DNA of 64,000 bases from Ochrobactrum sp. Marseille-Q0166. GTDB lineage: Bacteria; Pseudomonadota; Alphaproteobacteria; Rhizobiales; Rhizobiaceae. Where the stretch lies: NCBI RefSeq assembly GCF_014397025.1, contig NZ_JACJUO010000001.1, forward strand, positions 496,001-560,000. The letters are read 5' to 3'. The translations under genes were made by a program, and so were the position numbers. This document shows positions 8,977-18,358 of this stretch, piece by piece. Every line of letters begins with the position of its first letter. Within the stretch, counting starts at the first letter, position 1. Below the pieces are notes generated by a model. The model was not told where the DNA came from. It ran no database searches and saw only the letters and a program-made list of their open reading frames with translations.

Positions 8977-10302
8977 ATGGCGAAATCCGGCACTCCGCGA
9001 CATTCCAAACCGGCCCGCACGCCCGTGACGATCAATCTCGATCCGTCTGATGTAAAACGCGTAGATGAACGTGCTGCGTCTCAATCAACACCGAAGGCCG
9101 AACCCGTCGGGGATTTCGCTCAGAAAGCCGCTACAAAACCGGAAGCTCCAAAAGCTGAGCCTAAAGCGGAGAAGCCACCCTTTGCTGCCGGTGTTAAGCC
9201 CGAAGCAACCAAGGAAATGCCTCGTTCCACTGCATCTGTGCCGCCGGTGATTGAAAAGAAATCCGGTTCGACCGGCGCTTATTTTCTGACGGGTGTTGCA
9301 GGCGGGGTTATCGCTTTGGGCGGTCTTCTTGCTTTGCAATGGGGCAATGTGGTGCCGTCACCGGGATCGCGCGTGACCGCAGAACAGCTTGCACATATTG
9401 AACAGCAGATTGCGGATTTACGAAGTAATCCTGTGCCTGCGCCGCTTGACGAGGCGAGCAAGGCGCAGTTTGTCGATTTGCAGAAGAGTGTCGAAGCCGC
9501 TGAAATCAAGGCGGAGGCCGTTGCCGGAACTTTGACAGACATTCAGCAACAGATTGCGGCGTTGCCAAAGGCAGGCGAGGGCGATGCTGCTCCCGCGGAT
9601 GTGTCTGCTTTGACCGAGCGTTTAGTATCGCTTGAGCAGCAATTGAGTGATGCAAAGAATCAGGCCGATCAGGCCGCAGCCGGAGTTTCCGGTAATAGCG
9701 GTACAATTTCGAGCCTTGAACAGAAGCTGGTTTCGCTTCAGGACAAGGTGAGCGAAAGCGCACGCCAGCCTGATGCATCCGCACTGATCGCTGCCAATGC
9801 GTTGAAGACAGCGATTGATCGCGGTGGTTCATTCAAGGCTGAACTCGACACCTATGCATCGGTTGCACCACAGGACACGTCAATTGAAGGGCTGAAGACC
9901 TTTGCCGACAAGGGCGTACCGACCATTGCCGATCTCAATGCATGGTTCGGGCCTGTCGCCAACAAGATCGTTGCCACTGAAAACAAGCTCCCAGCAGACG
10001 CAGGTGTCTGGGATCAGCTCGTCGCAAGCGCCAAGGGGCTTGTCAGCGTGCGTCCTGTTGCAGGCAATGTCAGCGGAACAGGTGTAGGCCCGACTACGGC
10101 ACGCATGGAAGCAGCTCTGCATGCTGGCGACCTTGAGCGGGCGGTTTCCGAATGGGAACAGTTACCAACCGATGCGAAGACTGTTTCGGAAGAATTTGCA
10201 GGGCAGATGAAGGCGCGACGCGATGCCGATGCGCTCATCCAGCGTCTTGTGACCGAAAGCCTCAAGCCAAAGACCGCAACAGACGCCACGGCGCCAAACT
10301 AA
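8977..10302 (+). CDS. Mitofilin/Mic60-like inner-membrane protein (COG4223)
   Basis: Protein of 441 aa. Residues 1-95 are a cytosolic Pro/Ala/Lys-rich region, about 101-121 form one membrane helix (AYFLTGVAGGVIALGGLLAL), about 135-265 are a Gln/Glu/Ala-rich coiled coil, and about 290-441 are the C-terminal mitofilin domain. This is the layout of alphaproteobacterial Mic60, the ancestor of the mitochondrial cristae organiser; bacterial Mic60 shapes intracytoplasmic membranes and contacts outer-membrane proteins. Its place between hemD and a HemY-N gene is the known bacterial Mic60 context. GAGAGGA precedes the ATG. Function in a non-phototroph is inferred. Confidence 0.85.
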   Translation: MAKSGTPRHSKPARTPVTINLDPSDVKRVDERAASQSTPKAEPVGDFAQKAATKPEAPKAEPKAEKPPFAAGVKPEATKEMPRSTASVPPVIEKKSGSTGAYFLTGVAGGVIALGGLLALQWGNVVPSPGSRVTAEQLAHIEQQIADLRSNPVPAPLDEASKAQFVDLQKSVEAAEIKAEAVAGTLTDIQQQIAALPKAGEGDAAPADVSALTERLVSLEQQLSDAKNQADQAAAGVSGNSGTISSLEQKLVSLQDKVSESARQPDASALIAANALKTAIDRGGSFKAELDTYASVAPQDTSIEGLKTFADKGVPTIADLNAWFGPVANKIVATENKLPADAGVWDQLVASAKGLVSVRPVAGNVSGTGVGPTTARMEAALHAGDLERAVSEWEQLPTDAKTVSEEFAGQMKARRDADALIQRLVTESLKPKTATDATAPN

Positions 10303-10312
10303 GGAGGCGTCC

Positions 10313-11950
10313 ATGCTGCATGTAATTTTTTACTTCGCTATCGTTGTAGTTCTCGGATTTGGCTTCTCGTGGCTTGCCGATCGTCCGGGCGAGCTTGATG
10401 TTACATTCGGCGGCAATCATTACAACGTGCCACTGATTACGGCTGCTGCTGGTGTTGTCGCAATTGTTGCGGCGATCCTGCTTGTCTGGTGGCTGATCAA
10501 GAGCATTATCCAGTCGCCCTACACACTGCGCCGCCATTTCCGTGCGCGCAAACGTGACCGGGGCTATCAGTCACTGTCGACAGGGTTGATTGCAGCTGGT
10601 GCTGGCGACGCAGAGGCAGCCCGCCGCATGGCGGCTCAGGCAGGCAAACTACTTAACTCCGATCAGGAACCGCTCATCAAGCTTCTTGAAGCACAGACCG
10701 CCATGCTTGAAGGTCGCTCAGACGACGCCCGTAAGGGCTTTGAAGCCATGATCGAAGACCCGGAAACCAAGCTGCTTGGACTGCGTGGGCTTTATATCGA
10801 AGCGCAACGGGTTGGTGCGCGTGAGGCTGCTCGTCATTATGCGGTGGAAGCAGCCAAGGAAGCGCCACAGCTTGAATGGGCATCATCGGCCGTCATGGGG
10901 CAGCTTTGCTCTGAAGGCGACTGGGATGGTGCCTTGAAGCTCGTTGAAGCCCGCAAACAGGCGCTCGCACACAGCAAGGACGTAGTGAAGAAGGAACGCG
11001 CAGCGCTTTTGACTGCCAAGGCCATTGCGACAGTCGATGTGGATCATGCAAATGCAAAAGCTATTGCGCTGGAAGCGAACAAGCTTGCTCCTGATCTGGT
11101 GCCTGCGGCTGTTGTTGCGGCCCGCGCATTGTTTGCTGATGGCGAAGTTCGCAAAGGCTCCAAAATCCTTGAAGCTGCATGGAGACGCTCGCCGCATCCA
11201 GATATTGCTTCGGCCTATGTTTATGCTCGCGCTGGTGACACCGTGCAGGACCGCCTGAAACGGGCAAAACATCTGGTCACGCTCAGGTCCAATAATCCGG
11301 AAGGCAGTCTGGCTGTGGCGCGTGCTGCCTATGAGGCGGGCGATTATCGTTTGGCGCGTGATAATGCCGAACAGGTGTTACGTGGATCGCCGCGTGAAAG
11401 CGCTTATCTGTTGCTTGCGGATATTGAAGAGGCTGAAACTGGTGATCAGGGGAAGGTCCGGCAGTGGTTGGCACAGGCAGTTAAAGCCCCGCGCGATCCA
11501 GCATGGACAGCAGACGGTTATGTATCCGAGCAATGGTCGCCGGTGTCTCCGGTCACAGGTCGTCTCAACAGCTTTGAATGGAAAGTGCCAGTTGAGCAGC
11601 TTTCGCCTGTGATCGAAGTTGAAAAGCCAGAAGTGGCAGAAGTTATCCCTGATCGTATTCCGGAAAACACGGCAATCGTTCCGGTCGAGAATCACGCGTC
11701 AAAGCCGAAATTTGACGATATTGTTGAAGCGAAAGTTGTGCTACCGAAGGTGGAACCCGTCAAGGCAAAGCAGGAGCCTGCTAAACCTGAAATCAGGCAC
11801 GTTGACAAGCCAGCTGTTCTGGATGCAGCAGAGCCGGAAACCGAAGATGACAACAAGGAACGTCCTGGTCATATTATCGTTGACGATCCCGGTGTTGATG
11901 AGCGCAAAGCCTCACAGAAGAGCCAAAACAGCGGTTTGCGCCTATTCTGA
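10313..11950 (+). CDS. HemY N-terminal domain / TPR membrane protein
   Basis: Protein of 545 aa. Two N-terminal membrane helices (about 3-20 and 41-63) form the HemY-N region, then TPR-like alpha repeats run from about 85 to 390, and a Pro/Lys/Glu-rich disordered tail follows. This is the enterobacterial 'HemY' type of unknown function, found beside hem genes; it is not protoporphyrinogen oxidase. It starts 10 bases after the Mic60-like gene behind AAGGAGG, so the two are co-transcribed with hemCD and probably act together at the inner membrane. Confidence 0.88.
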   Translation: MLHVIFYFAIVVVLGFGFSWLADRPGELDVTFGGNHYNVPLITAAAGVVAIVAAILLVWWLIKSIIQSPYTLRRHFRARKRDRGYQSLSTGLIAAGAGDAEAARRMAAQAGKLLNSDQEPLIKLLEAQTAMLEGRSDDARKGFEAMIEDPETKLLGLRGLYIEAQRVGAREAARHYAVEAAKEAPQLEWASSAVMGQLCSEGDWDGALKLVEARKQALAHSKDVVKKERAALLTAKAIATVDVDHANAKAIALEANKLAPDLVPAAVVAARALFADGEVRKGSKILEAAWRRSPHPDIASAYVYARAGDTVQDRLKRAKHLVTLRSNNPEGSLAVARAAYEAGDYRLARDNAEQVLRGSPRESAYLLLADIEEAETGDQGKVRQWLAQAVKAPRDPAWTADGYVSEQWSPVSPVTGRLNSFEWKVPVEQLSPVIEVEKPEVAEVIPDRIPENTAIVPVENHASKPKFDDIVEAKVVLPKVEPVKAKQEPAKPEIRHVDKPAVLDAAEPETEDDNKERPGHIIVDDPGVDERKASQKSQNSGLRLF

Positions 11951-12109
11951 GCCTATAATTGTTGCCTAAAGACCACGCAAGCACCGTCTTGAGCTGCTGA
12001 AAACCGGCCAAGGCGGTTTGTCGCCTTGCCTCATATTTTGATCCCGCTAGTTTCAGATTTTCTAAAGAACGGCAGTCTGCCGATATATTTGTTTCTGTGG
12101 CGAGGGTGA

Positions 12110-12589
12110 ATGTTCGAGCGTTTGCTGGATTTTCTGAAAGAGTTGCCGGGTAACGCTTTACGCGAACGGGGCGGAAAGTTTGCCGATGATGATCCAAGAC
12201 TGGCTGCCGCAGCTTTGATGTTTCACATCATGGATGCGGATGGTGATGCGCGTGAAGTCGAGCGGACCAAGCTTTCCACCATGCTTTCACAGAAATATGG
12301 CCTGAAGGGGGATGCACTAAAACAGCTTATCCGTGCCGCTGAAGAGGCCGATCAGGAATCAATCAGTCTGTCGGATTTCACATCTGTCCTCAAACGCCAT
12401 CTGGATTATCAGGCACGTCTCGATTTCATAGCGCTGATGTGGGACATCGTTTATGCCGACGGCATTGCGAGTGAGGTTGAGGTGGACGTAATGTGGCGCG
12501 TTGCTGATCTGGTTGGCATCACAGCTGCTGATCGCGACCAGATCGAAGTGCGTGTACAAGCGGGTAATAAACCTGCGCCAGAAGCCTGA
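12110..12589 (+). CDS. TerB-family protein
   Basis: Cytosolic all-helical protein of 159 aa. The TerB domain spans about 28-150 and shows the paired acidic loops MFHIMDADGDAREVE and MWDIVYADGIASEVEVDVM, which are the metal-linked motifs of the family. TerB proteins are tied to membrane-associated stress responses; direct tellurite resistance cannot be claimed from one gene. It follows the HemY-N gene after 159 bases and converges on the MFS gene. Confidence 0.88.
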   Translation: MFERLLDFLKELPGNALRERGGKFADDDPRLAAAALMFHIMDADGDAREVERTKLSTMLSQKYGLKGDALKQLIRAAEEADQESISLSDFTSVLKRHLDYQARLDFIALMWDIVYADGIASEVEVDVMWRVADLVGITAADRDQIEVRVQAGNKPAPEA

Positions 12590-12609
12590 CGCAGCTTTGC
12601 ACATTGAAT

Positions 12610-13851
12610 TTAAGTGCGTCCTTGTAAATTGCGCGCTTTGCGTAATTGCGGGAACATGGCGGCCCATGCGGCTGCTACGACGATTGATCCCACGCCACCG
12701 ATAACGACGGCAGGTACGGCACCGATGGCTGCTGCCATGAGACCAGCACGGAATTCGCCCAGCTCGTTTGAAGCACCGACAAAGACCATGTTGACGGCAT
12801 TCACACGGCCACGAACATGGTCAGGCGTCCAGAGCTGCATCAGTGTTTCGCGGATATAGACGCTGATCATGTCGGCAGCACCGGCCAGAGCAAGCGCGAT
12901 GATCGACAGCCATGTGAGGGTAGAGACGCCGAAAATGATGTTAAAGAAGCCGAACAGGGCGACGAAGACAAACATCACGCGGCCTGCGTGATCGCGGATT
13001 GGGTGGCCTGCGAGCCAGATAGCCGTGAGAACAGCGCCGATACCGGGCGCAGAGCGCAGAAGGCCCAAGCCCCATGGACCAAGATCGAGAATATCGCGTG
13101 CATAGATCGGTAGAAGCGCAACCGTACCGCCCAGCAGAACGGCAAACAAATCGAGCGAGATTGCCCCCAGAACGATCTTTTCTTTCCAGATATAGCGGAA
13201 GCCCGCAAGCATGGTTGAGAGCGATCGCTCTTCCGTCATTGTATGCTGCTTCGGCTTTGGAATGGAGAAAATCAGAATAGAACCCGCAACCAGAAACACA
13301 GTTGCTACGCCATAAGCAGCGATATGCGAGATGCCGTAGAGCAGGCCGCCAGCAACCGGGCCTACAATGGTTGCTACCTGCCAGGCTGATGAGTTCCACG
13401 AAACAGCATTGGCAAAGTCTTCTGTCGGAACGAGATTGACCACAAGCGAAGCGGAAGATGGTCCGAGAAAAGCGCGCGCTATGCCGAAGACCAGCAATGC
13501 ACCAAAGACGACAATAGGTTCGAAGTCGCCAAACAAGGTGAGCAGCAACAGAAAGGCTGTGACGCCTGCTTCCAATACCAGCGACAGTCCCATGACAAGG
13601 CGCCGGCCAAAACGGTCAGCTGCAGCACCCGTAAAAAGAACAAGCAAAAGCGCTGGAAGAAACTGGACGAGGCCAACCATACCAAGATTGAATGCATCAC
13701 GGGTCTGGTCATAAATCTGCCAGCCAACAGCCACGCTGACGATCTGAACGGCAAAGGCGCTCAGGAAACGTGCGGCCCAATATTTTTTAAAGGAAACATG
13801 GCGAAATGCGGCATAACGATCCGCATGGGAAGCATCGGTACTGGGGGACAT
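12610..13851 (-). CDS. MFS transporter, EntS/MFS_3-type exporter
   Basis: Inner-membrane protein of 413 aa with about 12 helices. The N-terminus reads FRHVSFKKYWAARFLSAFAVQIVSVAVGWQIYDQT, and the loop-2 motif AADRFGRRLVMG is the MFS signature. FGALLVFGIARAFLGPSSASLVVNLVP matches the EntS/MFS_3 group of siderophore and drug exporters. The substrate is unknown. It converges with TerB, 20 bases away, and is not in an operon with visible partners. Confidence 0.87.
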   Translation of the reverse strand: MSPSTDASHADRYAAFRHVSFKKYWAARFLSAFAVQIVSVAVGWQIYDQTRDAFNLGMVGLVQFLPALLLVLFTGAAADRFGRRLVMGLSLVLEAGVTAFLLLLTLFGDFEPIVVFGALLVFGIARAFLGPSSASLVVNLVPTEDFANAVSWNSSAWQVATIVGPVAGGLLYGISHIAAYGVATVFLVAGSILIFSIPKPKQHTMTEERSLSTMLAGFRYIWKEKIVLGAISLDLFAVLLGGTVALLPIYARDILDLGPWGLGLLRSAPGIGAVLTAIWLAGHPIRDHAGRVMFVFVALFGFFNIIFGVSTLTWLSIIALALAGAADMISVYIRETLMQLWTPDHVRGRVNAVNMVFVGASNELGEFRAGLMAAAIGAVPAVVIGGVGSIVVAAAWAAMFPQLRKARNLQGRT

Positions 13852-13998
13852 TGCTCAAGACATCTGTAAAAGGGAACTTCTTCTTACAGCAATTTTTAGC
13901 TGGAAAGTATCACATTAATTAGAGAATCTAACGCTTGTGCACCAAACCGGGAGCGTGCTTCTTTAGAGCCTGAGCAGGCGATAGCCAAGCAGCAGAAA

Positions 13999-14021
13999 AA
14001 GGCCGGTTTTAAACCGGCCTT
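13999..14021 (-). terminator. Rho-independent terminator of the aquaporin gene
   Basis: AAGGCCGGTTT and AAACCGGCCTT form a perfect 11-bp stem around one base. On the minus strand the stem is followed by a T tract, 28 bases after the aquaporin stop. Confidence 0.8.
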
Positions 14022-14048
14022 CTGTTAAATATCTTTCGTGAGTGCTCA

Positions 14049-14735
14049 TCAATCCTTGCCGAGAAGGCCTTTCCAGATAATGGCGCCGATAGCAGCCCCT
14101 ACCAACGGAGCCACCCAAAACAGCCAGAGCTGACCAAGCGCGCCGGTTTCTGCAAACAGGGCTGCCGCTGCAGATCGTGCCGGGTTGACCGAGGTATTTG
14201 TTACCGGGATTGAGACCAGATGGATCAGCGTCAGCCCAAGACCGATTGCAATAGGTGCGAAGCCTGCTGGTGCTGACGAGGATGTCGAGCCCAATATGAC
14301 GATCAAGAAGAAGGCCGTCAGCACAATTTCAACGAGGAGTGCCGAGGTCAGGCCGTAGCCGCCTGGTGAGAGTTCACCATAGCCGTTGGATGCGAAGCCT
14401 GCCGCTGTAAAGCCGCTTTTCCCGGTTGCGATGAGGTAAAGAATTGCTGCTGCAGCGATGCCGCCCAATACCTGTGCAATCCAATAAGGGATGAGGTCTT
14501 TCGCGGGGAAACGTCCTGCAATCAGAAGACCCAACGAAACGGCGGGGTTAAAATGGCCACCCGAAATCCCGCCTACAGCATAGGCCATTGTAAGGACGGT
14601 CAGACCGAAGGCAAGGGCAACGCCTGCAAAGCCGATGCCCAGTTCAGGATAGGCGGCTGCAAAGATCGCGCTGCCGCAACCACCAAAAACAAGCCAGAAT
14701 GTTCCGAAAAATTCTGCAGACAGTTTATTCAACAT
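14049..14735 (-). CDS. aqpZ: Aquaporin Z
   Basis: Water channel of 228 aa with six membrane helices. Both NPA half-helices are present: [11 protein letters not shown] in the first repeat and [16 protein letters not shown] in the second. The N-terminus [27 protein letters not shown] is classic AqpZ, and the His/Arg selectivity-filter pattern (NPAR) fits a water-selective pore. Upstream lies a strongly AT-rich stretch; downstream is a clear terminator. Confidence 0.95.
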   Translation of the reverse strand: MLNKLSAEFFGTFWLVFGGCGSAIFAAAYPELGIGFAGVALAFGLTVLTMAYAVGGISGGHFNPAVSLGLLIAGRFPAKDLIPYWIAQVLGGIAAAAILYLIATGKSGFTAAGFASNGYGELSPGGYGLTSALLVEIVLTAFFLIVILGSTSSSAPAGFAPIAIGLGLTLIHLVSIPVTNTSVNPARSAAAALFAETGALGQLWLFWVAPLVGAAIGAIIWKGLLGKD

Positions 14736-14749
14736 GGAAGTCCCCAGTG

Positions 14750-15000
14750 TTGGTGCCGTGATATTGCTACATGAGAATCAATTTCATAAATATATATAAA
14801 TGTCTATATTTGATCAAATTTGTTTTTATTTATATAAATAACTAATTTATAATTGTTTTATAATAATGGGAATCGTAGGATTTTTATTTTACTAAATGGT
14901 TAGATTTTTAATTTTCGGAATATCTAATTTTAAAAATAAACAAGAAAAAAGCGTGTATTAGCCGTTTTTATGCCTCAATTTAAACCACTCTGATTTTTGT
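14750..15000. other. Strongly AT-rich intergenic island
   Basis: The 328-base gap between aqpZ and the small lipoprotein gene is rich in TA steps (runs such as ATAAATATATATAAATG) and far more AT-rich than its neighbours. No ORF with a convincing start lies in it. It contains the aqpZ promoter region and would suit an AT-binding silencer such as MucR; that is inference. Confidence 0.6.
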
Positions 15001-15063
15001 CTGGCATATTGCCGTAACAGTCAAAAGCACGCTATAAGAAACTTGTTCGTGTAGATATTTGCC

Positions 15064-15396
15064 ATGAAAACCATCTTGGCAAGTGGGTGTTTCGTGGGGC
15101 GTTATTGGGAGTTGCCAGCCTTGAATATTCAATTTCAGGCGCGAACATGCAGATGGGTTCTGCAATCCGCTATATGGGTGGGCTTCAGTGCAGTCCTTTC
15201 AGGCTGCACAGCGACAGCATGGTCGGAAACTGTCAGGATCGACAGCAAGCCACCAATGCCAACGGAATGTGCAGGCTGGCAGAGGATAGATCTAAAACAG
15301 CGCACGACAATGGTTTTGCTTCGCGAAGATGCACGCCTCGTTACCGACATTGATTCCCACAATCTAAAAGGCCGTAATCTGGGCTGTTGGGAATAA
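15064..15396 (+). CDS. Small putative lipoprotein of unknown function
   Basis: ORF of 110 aa. An internal hydrophobic segment WVLQSAIWVGFSAVLSGC ends in a lipobox-like LSGC, so the true start is probably downstream of 15064 and the mature protein about 60 aa. The C-terminal part PTECAGWQRIDL ... IDSHNLKGRNLGCW resembles the 'CAGW...HNxxGxxxGCW' pattern of small phage-lysis-cassette (Rz1-like) proteins in Rhizobiales. No holin or lysozyme is near. Real gene status is likely but not certain. Confidence 0.55.
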   Translation: MKTILASGCFVGRYWELPALNIQFQARTCRWVLQSAIWVGFSAVLSGCTATAWSETVRIDSKPPMPTECAGWQRIDLKQRTTMVLLREDARLVTDIDSHNLKGRNLGCWE

Positions 15397-15784
15397 TACC
15401 TATCAATAATGCTTAACTTTTAAGCGATTGCAGCCGCGAATGTGGTGGATTTTTAATTCGTATTATTGTGGCTGTATTCACGCTTAGGAACTTCAAAACC
15501 CGGAACAACAACGGATTCAATATTTTACTGGTACGAAGCAACCGAAGTTCGCTTTTGTAGTTGCTTCACTGTGATACGAATTTTAGTTTCACCATACCCG
15601 TTTTTGTATGAGCATCCCAATATTTGCCTGATTGCCCTGCCTTATAAAAATCCAATGCTCTCGTAATTTTTACAAGTGATTCCGATAGAATTAACCTCAC
15701 ATTAACCATGGGGGTTAATGGTCTTTTTATATGGCTCCATCCGCAGCACCGACTGGTGCAAGGACAATTTAGAGAAATACAGCG
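15397..15784. other. Intergenic leader of the ftsEX operon
   Basis: 388 bases without a convincing gene. A 66-codon ORF at 15466-15666 lacks a ribosome-binding site and family features. The right half holds the CtrA-type box at 15691-15707 and the TTAA-rich segment before ftsE. Confidence 0.5.
15691..15707. promoter_or_regulatory. CtrA-type box upstream of ftsE
   Basis: TTAACCTCACATTAACC fits the alphaproteobacterial CtrA consensus TTAA-N7-TTAA exactly. It lies about 80-95 bases before the ftsE start, with a third TTAA at 15714-15718. CtrA control of division genes is established in this class; binding here is inferred. Confidence 0.65.
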
Positions 15785-16444
15785 GTGATACGTTTTGAGA
15801 ATGTCGGCCTGAGATATGGTATGGGACCCGAGATCCTGAAGGATGTCAGCTTCCATATTCCGCCGCGCTCATTCCAGTTTCTGACTGGCCCTTCAGGTGC
15901 CGGAAAGACGTCGCTTTTGCGATTGCTTTTTATGGCGCTCAAGCCAACGCGAGGACTTATCAATATTTTTGGCAAGGATGTTGCGCGACTTGACCATAAG
16001 GAAATTCCGCTATTGCGTCGGCGCGTTGGAATTGTATTTCAGGATTTTCGCCTTCTTGATCATTTAACTACTTATGAGAATGTTGCACTTCCGCTGCGTG
16101 TCCGTGGTAAGGAAGAAGCCACTTATCGTCATGAAGTTGAAGAACTTCTGCACTGGGTGGGGCTTGGTGATCGCATGAACGTGTTGCCGCCGGTGCTTTC
16201 GGGTGGTGAAAAACAGCGCGCAGCGATTGCACGTGCGCTGATTGATCAGCCGGAACTGCTGTTGGCGGACGAACCGACAGGCAATGTTGATCCACCGCTC
16301 GCAAAGCGTTTGTTGCGGCTTTTCACAGAGCTTAATCGGTCTGGCACTGCTGTTGTCATTGCGACGCATGATCTGTCTCTGATGGATCAGGTTAATGCAC
16401 GTCGCATGATCCTCGAACATGGGCGGCTCGATATTTATGAATAA
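15785..16444 (+). CDS. ftsE: Cell division ATP-binding protein FtsE
   Basis: ABC ATPase of 219 aa. Walker A is GPSGAGKTS, the signature motif LSGGEKQRAAIARAL, and Walker B LLLADEPTGNVD, followed by the H-loop ATHD. It starts with GTG at 15785 (MIRFENVGLRYG). With FtsX it forms a divisome complex that activates periplasmic peptidoglycan hydrolases. Its last codons overlap the ftsX start by 8 bases. Confidence 0.95.
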   Translation: MIRFENVGLRYGMGPEILKDVSFHIPPRSFQFLTGPSGAGKTSLLRLLFMALKPTRGLINIFGKDVARLDHKEIPLLRRRVGIVFQDFRLLDHLTTYENVALPLRVRGKEEATYRHEVEELLHWVGLGDRMNVLPPVLSGGEKQRAAIARALIDQPELLLADEPTGNVDPPLAKRLLRLFTELNRSGTAVVIATHDLSLMDQVNARRMILEHGRLDIYE

Positions 16445-17474
16445 TACGAGCGGAAACAGACAAAACACTTTTGCCAAAGTCAGCGAAGACGTGCGCATAC
16501 GCTTTGAAGACCTCAAGGATATGCTCCTCGTACGTATTGGGAAACGCAGAAAGCGCCAAGGACCTAATCCAATCGTTCCGGATGGAAGTGTCACTGGAAC
16601 GGCTTTGGTCATAGTGATTGCAATTATGACCTTTCTCGCCTGTCTAACCCTTGGCGGCGTTACACTTGTGCGTACATCAGCTGCGCAATGGCAAAGCCAG
16701 ATTGCCCGCGAGGCAACCATCCAGATCAGGCCCGTCGACGGCTTGGACATGGAAAAAGCACTGTTGGATGCAAGTGCTATCGCACGCGGCTTCGCGGGCG
16801 TGAAGGACACCAGTATTGTTGACAAGGATGCAACCGCACGCCTGCTCGAGCCTTGGCTTGGAAGTGGCCTCGACATCGATGAATTGCCGGTGCCGCGTCT
16901 CGTGGTTGTAACCATTGATGAAAACGCACCACCTGATTTTGAAACCATGCGTGCTGAGATTTCACGCGCTATACCGAGCGCTAGTTTTGATGACCATCGG
17001 ACATGGGTCGACAGGCTTGTTTCCATGGCTAATACGACTGTGCTGATCGGTACTGGTGTTTTGTCGCTGGTGATAGCCGCAACGGTTTTAACGGTGATTT
17101 TTGCCACGCGTGGTGCGATGTCCGGCAATGGTCATATCATCGAGGTTTTGCATTTCATCGGTGCAGAATCAAAGTTTGTTGCACGTGAGTTCGAATGGCA
17201 CTTCTTTCGGACCGCTCTCAAGGGGGCATTGTTCGGCGGGGGAGCAGCTATGCTGGTATTTTTGGGATTTTCATGGTGGGCATCACGTCGCATGGGAACG
17301 CCTGCTGGCGATCAGGCAGCTGCAATGTTTGGTAACTTTGCCATTGGTCGTGATGGCTATATTGGTGCTGCCGCAATCATCATTCTGGTGAGCTTTCTGA
17401 CGATGCTGACAAGCCGTTTGACGGTTGTCCGTCAACTCGCGACAATGGATGGTCCTGGAGTGCGTGGTGAATGA
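16437..17474 (+). CDS. ftsX: Cell division protein FtsX
   Basis: Permease-like partner of FtsE, 345 aa from the ATG at 16437 inside the ftsE end. There is a basic cytosolic N-terminus, helix 1 at about residues 60-82 (TALVIVIAIMTFLACLTLGGV), a periplasmic domain, and three C-terminal helices (about 200-225, 255-275 and 305-330), the standard four-helix FtsX fold. The stop overlaps the YdcF start as ATGA. Confidence 0.93.
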   Translation: MNNTSGNRQNTFAKVSEDVRIRFEDLKDMLLVRIGKRRKRQGPNPIVPDGSVTGTALVIVIAIMTFLACLTLGGVTLVRTSAAQWQSQIAREATIQIRPVDGLDMEKALLDASAIARGFAGVKDTSIVDKDATARLLEPWLGSGLDIDELPVPRLVVVTIDENAPPDFETMRAEISRAIPSASFDDHRTWVDRLVSMANTTVLIGTGVLSLVIAATVLTVIFATRGAMSGNGHIIEVLHFIGAESKFVAREFEWHFFRTALKGALFGGGAAMLVFLGFSWWASRRMGTPAGDQAAAMFGNFAIGRDGYIGAAAIIILVSFLTMLTSRLTVVRQLATMDGPGVRGE

Positions 17475-18358
17475 CAGCGTTTTTTGCCAATTCCGACCGG
17501 AAATCACGACTTCCTCGCAGGTTTTCGATTTATCGCCGCAATAATAGCTATGATAATGAGGCGAAGGAAAATCAGATTCGGCGTATAACTTCGGCGGAAT
17601 ATCTGGAAGGTAATGATGCAGCGACAGGCAAAGAACCTAGGTTGCATAGGGGCGCTGTGGTATGGCGACGTAGCGGCGCTGTGGACGCATCATCGGGTAT
17701 TGCTTTGGCGGGCGCTAAATTTCTATGGTCACTTTTAATGCGTGTATACCGTCGACTTCAGCCCGTTTCCATTTTTCTCTTCCTGTTGCTTCTTGCCTTT
17801 CTTATTGGCTTTGTTTGGTTCAGTGAAAAAGTCACGAGTATGCAGTCGCCAGCGTTGGACGCGCCAGCGGATGCCATTGTCGTTTTAACGGGAGGCCAGT
17901 CGCGTATTCAGGCTGCACTTGATCTTCTGAAAGATAAACAAGGCAAGAGGTTGCTGATCAGCGGTGTGCATCCATCGACCAATGAGAGAGATTTGCAGCG
18001 CGCCACGCATACCGACGCCAGCCTGTTTAACTGTTGTGTCGATCTGGATCGTTCCGCACTCAATACGGTAGGAAATGCAACGGAAAGCGAACGCTGGATT
18101 CGTGCCAACGGTTATCATCGAGTGATTGTGGTCACCAATAATTACCATATCCCACGCAGTATTCTCGAAATGTCTTCTCGCATGCAGGATGTCGAGTTCG
18201 TCCCATATCCGGTTGTGAATGGTGAAAAGCGCACGCATAGCTGGGTGGCTGAAAGCGATACGCTCCGAGTCCTTTTCATCGAATATGTCAAATATATTGG
18301 TGCAGCTATCCGTGTGGGTGGTGCGAAGATTTTTGGTAATACGTCTGCACCCTCATAG
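17471..18358 (+). CDS. YdcF/ElyC/SanA-family protein
   Basis: Protein of 295 aa, translationally coupled to ftsX by ATGA. The first ~88 residues are polar and unusual for the family; a second possible start is M90 (MRVYRRLQPV, about 17738). One membrane helix lies at about 100-117. The DUF218 domain follows, with VVLTGGQSRIQAALDLL, RLLISGVHPS, and VVTNNYHIPRSILEM. Members act in envelope or peptidoglycan-precursor homeostasis, which suits its place between ftsEX and plsC. Confidence 0.88.
   Translation: MTAFFANSDRKSRLPRRFSIYRRNNSYDNEAKENQIRRITSAEYLEGNDAATGKEPRLHRGAVVWRRSGAVDASSGIALAGAKFLWSLLMRVYRRLQPVSIFLFLLLLAFLIGFVWFSEKVTSMQSPALDAPADAIVVLTGGQSRIQAALDLLKDKQGKRLLISGVHPSTNERDLQRATHTDASLFNCCVDLDRSALNTVGNATESERWIRANGYHRVIVVTNNYHIPRSILEMSSRMQDVEFVPYPVVNGEKRTHSWVAESDTLRVLFIEYVKYIGAAIRVGGAKIFGNTSAPS

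Noticed and set aside
10313..11950. Protoporphyrinogen oxidase HemY
   Set aside because: No FAD-binding motif; only the HemY-N membrane region and TPR repeats are present.
12110..12589. Tellurite resistance operon
   Set aside because: A lone TerB domain without TerC, TerD or TerZ partners does not make such an operon.
15466..15666. 66-codon ORF before ftsE
   Set aside because: No ribosome-binding site, AT-rich random-looking peptide, no family.
16064..17128. 354-codon minus-strand ORF opposite ftsE and ftsX
   Set aside because: Antisense to two well-supported division genes; composition typical of a shadow frame.
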